A stretch of 64,000 nucleotides of DNA, from NCBI GenBank assembly GCA_039975855.1, contig JBDWGH010000005.1, positions 248,001-312,000 on the forward strand. Direction: 5' to 3'. Positions within the stretch are counted from its first letter, which is position 1, and every line of letters begins with the position of its first letter. This document shows, piece after piece, positions 26,449 to 35,705 of this stretch. Position numbers and translations under genes: made by a program. The notes below the pieces were generated by a model, which saw nothing but the letters and a program-made list of their open reading frames with translations, searched no databases and was not told where the DNA came from. Source of the stretch: Litorimonas sp039975855 (GTDB taxonomy: Bacteria > Pseudomonadota > Alphaproteobacteria > Caulobacterales > Maricaulaceae).

Positions 26449-26978
26449 ATCGGTGTGTGTCTTAGGCCATTTCGTTATTCTTTCGATCTTTAATTAAAAT
26501 GGGATGTTCGCGTGGGTGGTCAGGCTCTGGTACAAACCAGCGTTAATTAATATGTTTTCGAGCCCTCCCGACGCTTATTGTCAGAAAGCCCCACGCGACG
26601 ACGCCTTTTTGCATTACCGGCCGAACAGAACAGTCTAGGCTCAATCAGCTCGCGATAAGCCACCCAAGCTTTCGGGGCGTGACACCCAAAGCTCCAATGA
26701 CAAGCGCCGCTCCTTTCCGGCCAAGCCAACGTGCACATGGCCGCCCGTTGAAAGAAGACACCTTAAACATGCCCCCTAATCCTGAAGATGAGGACGCATC
26801 TCTTGAAATCGTTTTAAGGGTTGAAATTTATGTCAGAATTATTTCTAAAAAGAGGGACGAAATTTTGGAGGTCAGTTGATTTGGCCTATAATCTCGTGAG
26901 TTTTGAAAAAACTAAAGGGAATTCCACCTCGCTAATACTGCAAAATGGGATATGGAGATAAAAGGCGAAGCAATGAAA
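26449..26978. other. Gene-poor stretch, about 530 bp
   Basis: Two short frames exist (26547-26738 minus and 26679-26879 plus), neither with recognisable features or a good Shine-Dalgarno. I see no strong hairpin, repeat or tRNA. It may hold decayed coding sequence, since the minus frame reads as a basic peptide ending NAKRRRRVGLSDNK, but nothing supports a call. Confidence 0.4.
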
Positions 26979-28751
26979 TTAAGCGGCAATAGTTTCCTTA
27001 GAAACTGACGAGTGTTGAACGCGAATTAGCTTTCTAACTTTTTCTATTAGCTTGTCGTGAGTGAGAGGTTTCCCGCACCAATCATCCATTCCCACTTCAA
27101 TATATTCCCTACGATCTTTTTCCATAATGTTCGCAGTCAACGCTAATATTGGAACGTCTGGATAGCCGCCCTTATTGAGTCTTATTGCCTTCGTTGCTTC
27201 AACGCCACATAGCTCGGGCATCTGAATGTCCATCAAAATTAAGTCATAATTAAATTCAGAAGCCATTCGAGTGGCGTCCAGGCCGTTACTGGCATGTTCA
27301 ATGGTAACGCCATAAGGCTCTAGTATTTCTCTAACAACAAAGACGTTCGTATCGTTATCTTCTGCATAGAGCAAAGTGACACCGTCTAAAAAATTGTAAT
27401 CTTTGTCGGATGTTGAGTTGGGAGCAGTCGAGGTCTCATCTACGAGGTCAACATCAAAACTTGCTTCAAAAACGGTCCCTTTGCCCAAAGTACTTTTCAC
27501 GGAAATCTCTCCGCCCATAAGCTCACAAAGGGATTTGGTAATCGTCAATCCCAAACCTGTACCACCGTAAGTGTGCGATGTTGAACTCTCTGCTTGTTTG
27601 AAAGCGTCGAAGATAGAGTTGAGAGCCTCTGAGTCTATCCCGATTCCTGAATCAAAGACTTTTAGAATAAGTTTCTTTTGGCCGTTCACGTCCTCTATAT
27701 TTGCAAAGACCGTTACCGTCCCAGATTTTGTGAATTTGATCGCGTTGCTAATCAGGTTGTGTAAGCATTGTTTAAATCGATTTTCGTCTAACCGAATATG
27801 GGGGTGTAACCCTTTTGGGATTTGGATACGTAGATTTGTTTTATTTTCTTCTGCTGCAGGCCTCCACAGTTCACCCACCTGTTTCAAAGTAGCTAAAAGA
27901 TCAAAGTCATTGGGGTATAAGGTCATCATACCGCCCTGAATTTTGGAGAGGTCTAAAATATCGTCAATAAGACCGTTCAGAGATGATCCGCAGCTCTCAA
28001 TGATTTCTACTTTTTCTCTAAACTCTGACTCAGGCATGTCTCTGAGCAAAACGCTGGATAAGCCGATTATGCCGTTCAAAGGCGTTCGGATTTCATGGCT
28101 CATGTTTGCTAAGAAACGTGATTTAAATTCATTAGCTTTTTCTGCCTCTTCCTTAGCGTTCTTGAGTTCAGAGCTGTAGGATTGAAGCCGTGCGATAAGA
28201 ATTTTCTTTTCCAAACCGGCTTCTAATAAGGCCGCCGACGTATTGTGAATATGGTAAGCCCCGAAAGCAAATGAAGCCAATATAGTCGCTGAGCTAACCA
28301 TCAGGTACCCGTAATTGCTTGTTCCCCAGCTGACATAACCGATCCAACAAACCGTGAGGCCGAATGCAACCAGTGAGATATAATAGGGTTGTTTTCTTTC
28401 TGGGTAGAGACTGAGAAGCATTAGGCATCCGCATGCCATCATGATGAAACCGAGGTGCACACTATTTGTCATTTCTGAGGAGACGACTAAAGCCGGAGCT
28501 GATGCCCAGGCCGTGATTAATAATAGCTCTGACCAGTGGATATTCTTAGACGATTTGTCATTGCGTGTTGGTTTGCGATAAATCCAAATTAGGCAAAATA
28601 GAAGCAATGTGGTGAAGCCCCAGAGAGCCGCTATAATAAGACTCTGACTATATAGGATGCTTATCATCCAGATTGCCGCAAGCGAAGCGAACCTTAGGAA
28701 GTTACTCAAATCTGAACCGTAAACTCTCTTCATGTTAGGATGACAGCACAT
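26979..28751 (-). CDS. Hybrid sensor histidine kinase/response regulator
   Basis: 590 aa (start at 28751; 28733 is an alternative). Six or so N-terminal hydrophobic segments (about 18-168) form a membrane sensor. A coiled-coil-like linker leads to the HisKA domain with H219 in NMSHEIRTPLNG, then HATPase_c with N-box NLISNAIKF and G-boxes DSGIGID and GGTGLGLTI. A receiver domain (about 455-575) has D508 in ILMDIQMP. No downstream output domain or HPt is present, and no partner regulator is adjacent, so phosphotransfer targets lie elsewhere. The signal is unknown. Confidence 0.95.
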   Translation of the reverse strand: MCCHPNMKRVYGSDLSNFLRFASLAAIWMISILYSQSLIIAALWGFTTLLLFCLIWIYRKPTRNDKSSKNIHWSELLLITAWASAPALVVSSEMTNSVHLGFIMMACGCLMLLSLYPERKQPYYISLVAFGLTVCWIGYVSWGTSNYGYLMVSSATILASFAFGAYHIHNTSAALLEAGLEKKILIARLQSYSSELKNAKEEAEKANEFKSRFLANMSHEIRTPLNGIIGLSSVLLRDMPESEFREKVEIIESCGSSLNGLIDDILDLSKIQGGMMTLYPNDFDLLATLKQVGELWRPAAEENKTNLRIQIPKGLHPHIRLDENRFKQCLHNLISNAIKFTKSGTVTVFANIEDVNGQKKLILKVFDSGIGIDSEALNSIFDAFKQAESSTSHTYGGTGLGLTITKSLCELMGGEISVKSTLGKGTVFEASFDVDLVDETSTAPNSTSDKDYNFLDGVTLLYAEDNDTNVFVVREILEPYGVTIEHASNGLDATRMASEFNYDLILMDIQMPELCGVEATKAIRLNKGGYPDVPILALTANIMEKDRREYIEVGMDDWCGKPLTHDKLIEKVRKLIRVQHSSVSKETIAA

Positions 28752-28966
28752 CTATCTAAAGATATTTATAATTTCAGGAAAATTTTTGTCGCTGAATATC
28801 TAATTTCGAGTAAAACTCGTGACAAGTTGTTGTTAGAGCGACGTAATTCACACAAATTTTCGCGTATTTTCACACGAATAGTATTCTCAGGACCTACACA
28901 GGCTTGAATTCCTTTGACTTATTGGCAGAGCGTGAGACATTCGACACAAATATCGGGAGAGAGAAC

Positions 28967-29455
28967 ATGTCGAAGATTATGAAATATGCGAGCTGGGCGA
29001 TCGCCCTTTATATAACGATTATTTTCGTTGATAGTTTGCGCTTTAAATTCACCGGTCACCCAACGCCGGAGCATATTTTTTCAACACTGAAAGATTGGTC
29101 CGGCATTGGATTATTCTATCCTGCGGGTCCTTGGTTGATTGGTCTTGCGGAGCTGGCATCCAGCTTATTGGTCTTGGTTTTACCCTTTATTTTCACACTC
29201 AAGAAATCACCGCGCAATGCAGCGCGTAGTCAATTCCTGGGTGCGCTAATTGCCTTTGGCGTGATGAGCGGCGCGATCGTCTTTCACCTCTTTACGCCGC
29301 TGGGTATTGATACGCCGACGGAATGGAGCGCAGACGGACAGACAATTCTCTCTGAAGGTCCATTGCTATTTTATATGGCCTGCGGTGTTTGGGTAACGGC
29401 GCTGCTTCTTATGATTTGGCGCGGTGGTCAGATGAAGGGCGGAACAAAGTTCTAG
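28967..29455 (+). CDS. DoxX-like four-segment membrane protein
   Basis: 162 aa from the ATG at 28967, chosen for the purine-rich GGGAGAGAG just upstream; an upstream ATG at 28904 lacks this. About four hydrophobic segments lie at 8-24, 52-82, 98-118 and 140-158. The pattern of an early Phe/Lys loop after the first segment and Gly-rich later segments resembles the DoxX/SURF4-like group, but I am not certain. Function unknown. Confidence 0.6.
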   Translation: MSKIMKYASWAIALYITIIFVDSLRFKFTGHPTPEHIFSTLKDWSGIGLFYPAGPWLIGLAELASSLLVLVLPFIFTLKKSPRNAARSQFLGALIAFGVMSGAIVFHLFTPLGIDTPTEWSADGQTILSEGPLLFYMACGVWVTALLLMIWRGGQMKGGTKF

Positions 29456-29461
29456 CCGTTT

Positions 29462-30010
29462 TTATTCAGCGTTTGGAACACTCCAGACGTGGCCATGCCA
29501 GACGCCCACAACAGTAGAATAGCGCGCGGAGAAGTCTCTTTCTGGCGCGCGAATATATCCCAGCCGTTTCATGACAGCTGATGACGCTGGATTGTCAGGT
29601 GCCGTATAAGTGATGATGTCCCTTAATCCGCATCGCGTCTGAGCATCGGTTTGCGCAGCGCGGGCGGCTTCTGTTGCATATCCCTTGCCCCAAAATTTGG
29701 GAAGCAAGCGCCAGCCAATTTCATCATGCGTTCCCAGCGCTTGGTGATCGATCACGCGCAAAACCCCTGTGGTTCCGATAAATGTGCCGTCTTTCAGGGT
29801 TAGCTTCCAACGCGTAAACCCATAGGCAGGAAAGGCCGCCAAATATTTTTCAAAGGTCGCCTCTGATTCCTCTCGTCGTAAGGTGCGGCCAAAATCACGA
29901 CTGGCAAAGGGGTCCGCATATAGAGCTACAAAGTCCTCTCGATCAGATTCTGACCAAGGCGACATGCGCAGGCGATTTGTCTCTAGAAAGAATGGAGCGT
30001 CCAAGGTCAT
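29462..30010 (-). CDS. GNAT N-acetyltransferase, RimJ/RimL type
   Basis: 182 aa from the ATG at 30010, chosen because AAAGG precedes it by 6 nt. It begins FFLETNRLRMSPW, the typical N-terminus of the RimJ/RimL-like branch. The acetyl-CoA region has EIGWRLLPKFWGKGYATEAA. The C-terminal NPASSAVMKRLGY is typical. Substrate unknown. It lies tail-to-tail with the DoxX-like gene (6 bp between). Confidence 0.88.
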   Translation of the reverse strand: MTLDAPFFLETNRLRMSPWSESDREDFVALYADPFASRDFGRTLRREESEATFEKYLAAFPAYGFTRWKLTLKDGTFIGTTGVLRVIDHQALGTHDEIGWRLLPKFWGKGYATEAARAAQTDAQTRCGLRDIITYTAPDNPASSAVMKRLGYIRAPERDFSARYSTVVGVWHGHVWSVPNAE

Positions 30011-30036
30011 GTTTGACCTTTGGACATATAGGTTTC

Positions 30037-30873
30037 TTACCGCAAGCGCGTATTCGTTTTCACATTCATGGTGCCGCTTTGTACAATCGTACGGACGTTC
30101 ATACACCCTGTTTTGTTGAATCGTTGACGACGGGTTCGGACCGCGCTTTTTTCCATGTCGCTTGTCATGCTGGCCAGACCCGCGAATGTGTTCATCGCCG
30201 CTTCTTGATGTCTTGCCACGCCGCCTGTCGCAACGAACGCCATGGCTTGCGCTGTGTTTTCAACCTTCGGCAATTCCAATTGGTCGACTTTTGCCATGCG
30301 CTCCTCACGCTGAGCATTACGAGCTTCGTCGGACTTCGTTTTCAGTTTTTCATATTTGGATTCATTGGACCGCTTATAAAATGCTCGTAGGTCCGAATGT
30401 TTACACGTCGTAAGGGCCCATACGGTCCGGGTATATTTCAAGGTTTCCATTTCGAGTGGGCTGAAGCCATGGGCTTTCGCATCCACGCGGTTTAGAAACT
30501 CATGGGCGTTAAGAGCGCGTTTCGCGTATTCATTGCGGGCCTTGGCCTCTGGAGAGGGGCCGCTATTTCCGCCGAAATTGATAGGCACATTTGCATCAAT
30601 TAGGCCATCTTCATTTTTTGGACCATTCATCAGCGCGTAGAGTGGGTTTTCAGCCCGCCGCCTTGCCTCCATATCCAGCTGGGCTTGATGGGCGGCTTGG
30701 ACATTATTTCCGCGAAGGTCCATGAGAGGTTTATACCCCAAACCCGCAACGGCAGCGATTACTGGGATGGCAATGACGCACATATAAAAAGTGCGATTGC
30801 TCTTTTCCGCTGCAACATCTTCCTCGGATACGCCCGCATTTCGGAAGTCCCGAATATTGAAATTATCGCCCAT
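30037..30873 (-). CDS. Membrane-anchored orphan protein
   Basis: 278 aa. A cytoplasmic N-terminal stretch (1-28) precedes one hydrophobic segment (about 29-46, FYMCVIAIPVIAAVAGLGY). The remaining about 230 residues are hydrophilic, helical and rich in Lys, Arg, Glu and Asn, with few aromatic residues. No family recognised. The extracytoplasmic location follows from the single N-terminal anchor. It lies 26 bp upstream of the GNAT gene on the same strand. Confidence 0.6.
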   Translation of the reverse strand: MGDNFNIRDFRNAGVSEEDVAAEKSNRTFYMCVIAIPVIAAVAGLGYKPLMDLRGNNVQAAHQAQLDMEARRRAENPLYALMNGPKNEDGLIDANVPINFGGNSGPSPEAKARNEYAKRALNAHEFLNRVDAKAHGFSPLEMETLKYTRTVWALTTCKHSDLRAFYKRSNESKYEKLKTKSDEARNAQREERMAKVDQLELPKVENTAQAMAFVATGGVARHQEAAMNTFAGLASMTSDMEKSAVRTRRQRFNKTGCMNVRTIVQSGTMNVKTNTRLR

Positions 30874-30957
30874 TTGCCCAGTTACTCCCTACTGTATCTA
30901 TAGGGGGGAATGGCAAAGGCGAGGTGTCTAATTAGCGTTAGTTTTTCGTAAATTTCG

Positions 30958-32244
30958 CTAGAGCCTGGCGTCGAGCCAAGCTTTATAGCGTTTGGTGAGC
31001 TTTCCGGTTTTCATCTGCTGCCCAATGAGCGCGAAAAGAGCGTTTTGCTTGCGTTTCACCGGAAGGCCGTCGCCCAGGCGATATAGCTGCTGCTTCGTCA
31101 TCGCCATTCCCGCGAGAGAGCCCAGTGCTTTATCTTTCCACCCGGCTCGGCTGATCGTTATTTGCAAGGTTTGATCCGCTCGCCAATCGGCGACGAGTTT
31201 TGGATTATAGGCAAAGGCGCGTCCGATGCCGACCATATCAACCCCTGCTTCATTCAAGGCGTTTTCTGCTGTCTCGCGTTTCGTCACGCCGCCTGTGACC
31301 ATGAGGGGCATATTGGCAGTTTTTGAAATGCGTTTGGCAAAGTCGAAAAAGAAAAGCTCGCGCTTCTCGGTTGAGCTTTCTACGCGCCCGTCTTCCGAAT
31401 TCCCCATCATGGCAGAGCTTTCATAACTCCCGCCCGAGATTTCGACAAAATCAACGGCTTCGGCGTTCAGCCAATCCACGACTTGTTCAGAGTCCGCGAT
31501 ATCAAATCCGCCTTTTTGGAAATCGGCACTATTTAACTTCACCCCAACAATGAAATCAGCATTCACGCGGTCACGGATGGCGCGGATAATTTCCAGCAAG
31601 AACCTCGCGCGATTTTCTAACGGGCCGCCCCATGCGTCGTCTCGTAAATTCGTCAATGGCGAAAGGAATTGCGCGACCAAATACCCATGCGCACCGTGCA
31701 CTTGCACGCCGTCAAATCCGGCTGCCTGTGCAGCCAGTGCGGTTTCCGCAAAGCGGCGAATAAGGCCTCGGATTTCGTCCTCGGTGACGGCCCGGGCATC
31801 GGTGAACATTTTGTTCGCCATTCCGTCCAATGTAACTTTTGTGGCAGAGGCAGAAACGGGTTGGGTACCCATATTGGCGAAAACTTGCCGCCCGGGATGA
31901 GAGATCTGCATGACAAATTTCGACCCACCCGCTTGTCCGGCTTTGGCCCAAGTCTCAAATTTTTCGCGAGTGTCCACGTCATCCAATGTACCCGCCTCTA
32001 AAACGACGCCGCCCGGCCCTGTCATGGCCGTCGGATCCACCATGACATTTCCGGATAAAACAATCCCGGGTCCGGCATCACTTGCCGCCGCGGCATTGGA
32101 CCACGCTGTGTAGAGATTGATTAGCGCTGACCCCGGCACTTGTCCGGCTTCGGCCATATTTTCTTCCATGGCAGCTTTGCAAAGGCGGTTCTGAACATTC
32201 ACGCCATTGGGGAGGGTGAGAGACGAAAATAGAGGTGAGGGCAT
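30958..32244 (-). CDS. NADH:flavin oxidoreductase (old yellow enzyme family)
   Basis: 428 aa. The FMN barrel shows MQISHPGRQ, the active-site pair in HGAHGYLVAQFLSP, and the NLRDDAWGGPLENRARF segment common to this family. A later GIGRAFAYNP marks the FMN phosphate region. It lacks the C-terminal Fe-S and flavodoxin-like part of 2,4-dienoyl-CoA reductases, so it is a single-domain ene-reductase. The substrate (enones, nitro compounds) is unknown. It is transcribed alone. Confidence 0.93.
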   Translation of the reverse strand: MPSPLFSSLTLPNGVNVQNRLCKAAMEENMAEAGQVPGSALINLYTAWSNAAAASDAGPGIVLSGNVMVDPTAMTGPGGVVLEAGTLDDVDTREKFETWAKAGQAGGSKFVMQISHPGRQVFANMGTQPVSASATKVTLDGMANKMFTDARAVTEDEIRGLIRRFAETALAAQAAGFDGVQVHGAHGYLVAQFLSPLTNLRDDAWGGPLENRARFLLEIIRAIRDRVNADFIVGVKLNSADFQKGGFDIADSEQVVDWLNAEAVDFVEISGGSYESSAMMGNSEDGRVESSTEKRELFFFDFAKRISKTANMPLMVTGGVTKRETAENALNEAGVDMVGIGRAFAYNPKLVADWRADQTLQITISRAGWKDKALGSLAGMAMTKQQLYRLGDGLPVKRKQNALFALIGQQMKTGKLTKRYKAWLDARL

Positions 32245-32331
32245 ACGTTACAATTTCTAAATTCCCGGGGCTTCAGGATAGTGAAGCCGTAGAGGGAATT
32301 CTATTTATTATCTTGGTTGGTTTAATCCTAC

Positions 32332-32586
32332 TTAGCCTCTTCGCCACGCTTTCCACAACCCAAAGAGACTAATGGCGAGCCATGCGATTTCGATGACGAA
32401 GCTGGCGAGGTTGAAGCTGTAGTAAAGCGAGATCAGGATCAGGATAGCGCCTAACCCGTTTCCCGCACTATAAAGCCAACCTTTGGGATCCATTTTTTCT
32501 AGGGTCAGCGCCCCGTATGAGATGAGGATTATAAGAACACCGATAAGGCCAATAACGTCCGGGAATGTAACTGCATCTAATGTCAT
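32332..32586 (-). CDS. Small membrane protein of the CBU_0592 type
   Basis: 84 aa with three hydrophobic segments (about 11-27, 41-58 and 62-78). It ends GLWKAWRRG. The layout of an early Gly-rich segment, LEKMDPKGWLYS loop and two close segments matches the family I know as CBU_0592-like. Function is unknown. Confidence 0.7.
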   Translation of the reverse strand: MTLDAVTFPDVIGLIGVLIILISYGALTLEKMDPKGWLYSAGNGLGAILILISLYYSFNLASFVIEIAWLAISLFGLWKAWRRG

Positions 32587-32649
32587 GACGCGCGCCTTTG
32601 GGCCGCGCGCAATAATTGGTCAAGCGTTGAACGCGTTAGGGCTTACGCT

Positions 32650-33270
32650 CTAGACGTTCACCCGGCGCATCGTTAAATTTATTCGTCCGCCTTTTGGGAC
32701 AAGCGCGCTTTCACCGTGATAGACTTTGGTGACGCTGTGATAGCATTGACGGGACGCACCCCCCATCACGACAACGTCGCCGCTCATCAACTTTATACCA
32801 TGCGTTGGACCGCCGCGCTGCGGCCCGCCAATGCGAAACATGGCTGGATCCCCTAAGCTAACAGACACGACAGGCGCGTTCACTGCATATTCGTCGCGGT
32901 CCACATGCGCGCCCATTTTTGATCCCTCACGGTACCAATTTATCAAGCAAGCTTCGGGGAGGTCAGGCCAATCGGCCACGTGCTGCCAAAGCTTCACGAG
33001 CAAATCCGGTAAGGGAGGCCATGGCGCACCTGTCTTGGGGTGGATTTTTTGATATCGATACCCGCGGTCTTGATCCGTTACCCAACCCAACTCGCCAAAA
33101 TTGCTCATAACGACCGAAAGCGGCGTTCCCGTGCGGGGCATGGTGGGTTGAAAAAACGGTGCGGTTTCAGTCGCGGTTTTCACACAAGCAATTAGCTCTG
33201 ATTGCTGGTCAGGCGAAAAATAGAGCGGGTAATGGGAAAAGCCCTTCGGTATTGTAGCCAGCTTAGCCAA
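32650..33270 (-). CDS. AlkB-like 2-oxoglutarate/Fe(II) dioxygenase
   Basis: 206 aa. The metal triad is H122-x-D124 and H178, and the 2-oxoglutarate-binding pattern R-x-N-x-T-x-R is R196, N198, T200 and R202. It probably reverses alkyl damage to DNA or RNA bases by oxidative demethylation. Residues SLGDPAMFRIGG fit the AlkB jelly roll. Its start overlaps the Pit gene's end by 8 bp, so the pair is probably coupled. Confidence 0.9.
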   Translation of the reverse strand: MAKLATIPKGFSHYPLYFSPDQQSELIACVKTATETAPFFQPTMPRTGTPLSVVMSNFGELGWVTDQDRGYRYQKIHPKTGAPWPPLPDLLVKLWQHVADWPDLPEACLINWYREGSKMGAHVDRDEYAVNAPVVSVSLGDPAMFRIGGPQRGGPTHGIKLMSGDVVVMGGASRQCYHSVTKVYHGESALVPKGGRINLTMRRVNV

Positions 33271-34804
33271 ATAAAGCGCGCATGATATAGAAGACCAAGG
33301 CAGAGAGGAGGCCGGCCAATGGCACGGTCAAAACCCAAGCCGCGACGATTTTCATCAAGAGCGAGCGTTCAACAAGACGTGGCCGATGTTTTTTCTTCAT
33401 GGCGCGCCAATCTTTCGCGGTCGGCCCCGATGTTTGCGCTGCAAATTCCCTCATCAGCCCGCGGCGTTCATTCAGCACGGCAGCTTCATAGCGTGCTGTG
33501 AAATCCGTTGCGGTGCCAAAGGCTTGGGCCACCCAAACATCTCGCGCTTTTTCCCGTGCGGTGAGTGCTTCCCGAAGGAAGCCAATCCCAAAAATACCAC
33601 CGATCGTGATATGCGTTGAAGAAACCGGAAGGCCAAGTTGACTTGCGATAATTACTGTAATTGCGGCAGCCAGGGCGACGCAAAAGGCTCGGGTCATGTT
33701 CAATGTTGTAATCTCTGACCCAACGGTTCGGATTAGTTTAGGGCCATAAAGTGCCAGGCCAACAGCGAGGCCAATGGCGCCGACTAACATGACCCAGAGA
33801 GGAATGCCGGCTTTAGATGCGATCTCGCCGGATTGAATAGCTGTATTGATGGCGGCGAGCGGACCAACCGCGTTGGCCACATCGTTGGCGCCATGGGCAA
33901 AGGACAGCAATGTCGCCGCAACAATCAAAGGAATCATAAAGAGGTGGTCGACACCTTTTTTCGTATTTTTATTCACTTCAGCTGACCGCCGCAGCAAGAT
34001 TGCAGTCAGCATTAGCACTGAGAGGCCGATTAAAAACCCTATTCCTAATGCTGGAAGAAATTCGACCTTAATGATTTTCTTCAGACCCTTGAGAATTAAA
34101 TATGTGGAGAATGACCACGCCATTATTCCAACCAAAATTGGGACAATGCGTCTTGCCGAGGCTTCAATATCATTTTGATAAAGGACGGTGCGTTTTACAA
34201 AATATAAGAAAAGCGCTGCAATGCCGCCGCCCATCGCGGGACTGATCACCCAACTAGCAACGATTTTCCCAACGACAGACCAATCTGCGATGGCCCAACC
34301 GCCAGCTGCAATACCTGCACCCATCACGCCGCCGACGATAGAATGCGTCGTTGAAACAGGCGCGCCAAAATAGGTTGCGAGGTTCAACCAAAGCGCAGCC
34401 GCCAAGAGAGCGGACGCCATGACCCAGACAAAAACTTGCAGGTCGCCCGTGAAATAGTCAGGATCAATAATGCCCCCTTTAATCGTAGAGACCACGTCTC
34501 CACCCGCAATCAAAGCGCCGCTCGCTTCTGCGATAAACGCGATGATGATGGCGACCCCCAATGTCATTGCGCCCGACCCAACAGCAGGGCCGACATTATT
34601 GGCGACATCATTTGCGCCAATGTTCATAGCCATGTAGCCGCCGACAACCGCGCCAAAGATTAGAAAGCCTGGGTCTCCCGACAATGCGCCAAACTCTCGT
34701 TGGACAAAGGCATAAACCAAAACGAGGAACAGAATTGCCCCCAAAAGGCGGAATATGTCAGTTAGGGACATTTGGAATTTTGAACTGGGGAGATTGTCGG
34801 TCAT
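33263..34804 (-). CDS. Inorganic phosphate transporter, Pit family
   Basis: 513 aa with about 11 hydrophobic segments. The duplicated family signature GANDVANxVGP appears twice (GANDVANNVGPAV near residue 63, and GANDVANAVGPLA near residue 305). A cytoplasmic loop lies near 420-480. It imports phosphate with a proton or metal-phosphate complex at the inner membrane. The AlkB-like gene follows with an 8-bp overlap. No PhoU-like gene lies beside it. Confidence 0.95.
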   Translation of the reverse strand: MTDNLPSSKFQMSLTDIFRLLGAILFLVLVYAFVQREFGALSGDPGFLIFGAVVGGYMAMNIGANDVANNVGPAVGSGAMTLGVAIIIAFIAEASGALIAGGDVVSTIKGGIIDPDYFTGDLQVFVWVMASALLAAALWLNLATYFGAPVSTTHSIVGGVMGAGIAAGGWAIADWSVVGKIVASWVISPAMGGGIAALFLYFVKRTVLYQNDIEASARRIVPILVGIMAWSFSTYLILKGLKKIIKVEFLPALGIGFLIGLSVLMLTAILLRRSAEVNKNTKKGVDHLFMIPLIVAATLLSFAHGANDVANAVGPLAAINTAIQSGEIASKAGIPLWVMLVGAIGLAVGLALYGPKLIRTVGSEITTLNMTRAFCVALAAAITVIIASQLGLPVSSTHITIGGIFGIGFLREALTAREKARDVWVAQAFGTATDFTARYEAAVLNERRGLMREFAAQTSGPTAKDWRAMKKKHRPRLVERSLLMKIVAAWVLTVPLAGLLSALVFYIMRALFG

Positions 34805-34976
34805 CTTTTCACTTATCCTAAGAGGATTTCGTCATTTCCCTGACCCGCCCGCCCGTCCGAGTCTAGCCCCACAAGACGTTTTTTGGACAATTCATGACTC
34901 AAAATTCAGGTGCGCTGTTCGGCACGGGGATTTATGCTTGTTCCATGACAAGTTTTTCCTCTTTGATCGTGTTTTT

Positions 34977-35705
34977 GTGACGTTCGTCGTCTACGGCGCT
35001 GTGAGCCTGGTGGTGTTATTTGGCTGTGCGGCTTGTTCGGAGGCTGAAACACCATCAGAGCCACAGATAGAGAGTGTTTTTGCCTCGAACTCTGAACAAA
35101 TCCAGGTGACGACATCGCGACTCGAGTCGTCAATACGCGGCGACAGTGCACGTTCAGTGCAACCCACACCAACGGCAGAGCCTTTGGTCGCGGCCGCGCG
35201 AGGTCGCTTGAAGTCAATCGTTATATATGACGGACGCTATATGCAGCTGGACTACCCGAATGGAGATGTCCCCGCGACGATGGGGGTTTGCACCGATGTT
35301 GTCATTCGTAGTTTGCGAAAGGCTTATTCCCTCGACCTACAACAGCTCGTTCACGAGGATATGAAAACGAATTTCAGTGCCTATCCCACAAATTGGGGGC
35401 TGACTCGACCGGATAAAAATATCGACCATCGCCGCGTTCCGAATTTAGAGGCCTATTTTACCCGAGCGGGAGAGGCACTGCCAATTACGAGAAACCCGTC
35501 AGATTACAAACCCGGCGACATTGTCAGTTGGCGGCTGGATAGTAATAGCGGCCGAGGTGGATTACCGCATATCGGTATTGTTTCAGACCGCCTTTCACGC
35601 AGTGGGACGCCGCTCATTATCCACAATATCGGCGGGGGCGTTGAGGAAAGCGACATGCTATTCCGCCATCGGATCAAAGGGCATTTTCGGGTGGCAGTCA
35701 GTTAG
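34977..35705 (+). CDS. DUF1287 lipoprotein (putative cell-wall protein)
   Basis: 242 aa from the GTG at 34977, chosen because the resulting N-terminus TFVVYGAVSLVVLFGC is a lipoprotein signal with Cys at +1; upstream in-frame sequence lies inside the divergent Pit gene and has no other ATG. No clear Shine-Dalgarno is visible, so this is tentative. The mature part holds the DUF1287 core: GVCTDVVIRSLRKAYSLDL, KPGDIVSWRLD, PHIGIVSDR and IHNIG. The Cys, His and Asn pattern is like NlpC/P60-type cysteine hydrolases, but no activity is proven. It overlaps the convergent DUF2235 gene by 8 bp. Confidence 0.78.
   Translation: MTFVVYGAVSLVVLFGCAACSEAETPSEPQIESVFASNSEQIQVTTSRLESSIRGDSARSVQPTPTAEPLVAAARGRLKSIVIYDGRYMQLDYPNGDVPATMGVCTDVVIRSLRKAYSLDLQQLVHEDMKTNFSAYPTNWGLTRPDKNIDHRRVPNLEAYFTRAGEALPITRNPSDYKPGDIVSWRLDSNSGRGGLPHIGIVSDRLSRSGTPLIIHNIGGGVEESDMLFRHRIKGHFRVAVS

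Noticed and set aside
26547..26879. Two short frames after glutamate dehydrogenase
   Set aside because: No start signals, no family, and they lie opposite each other in part.
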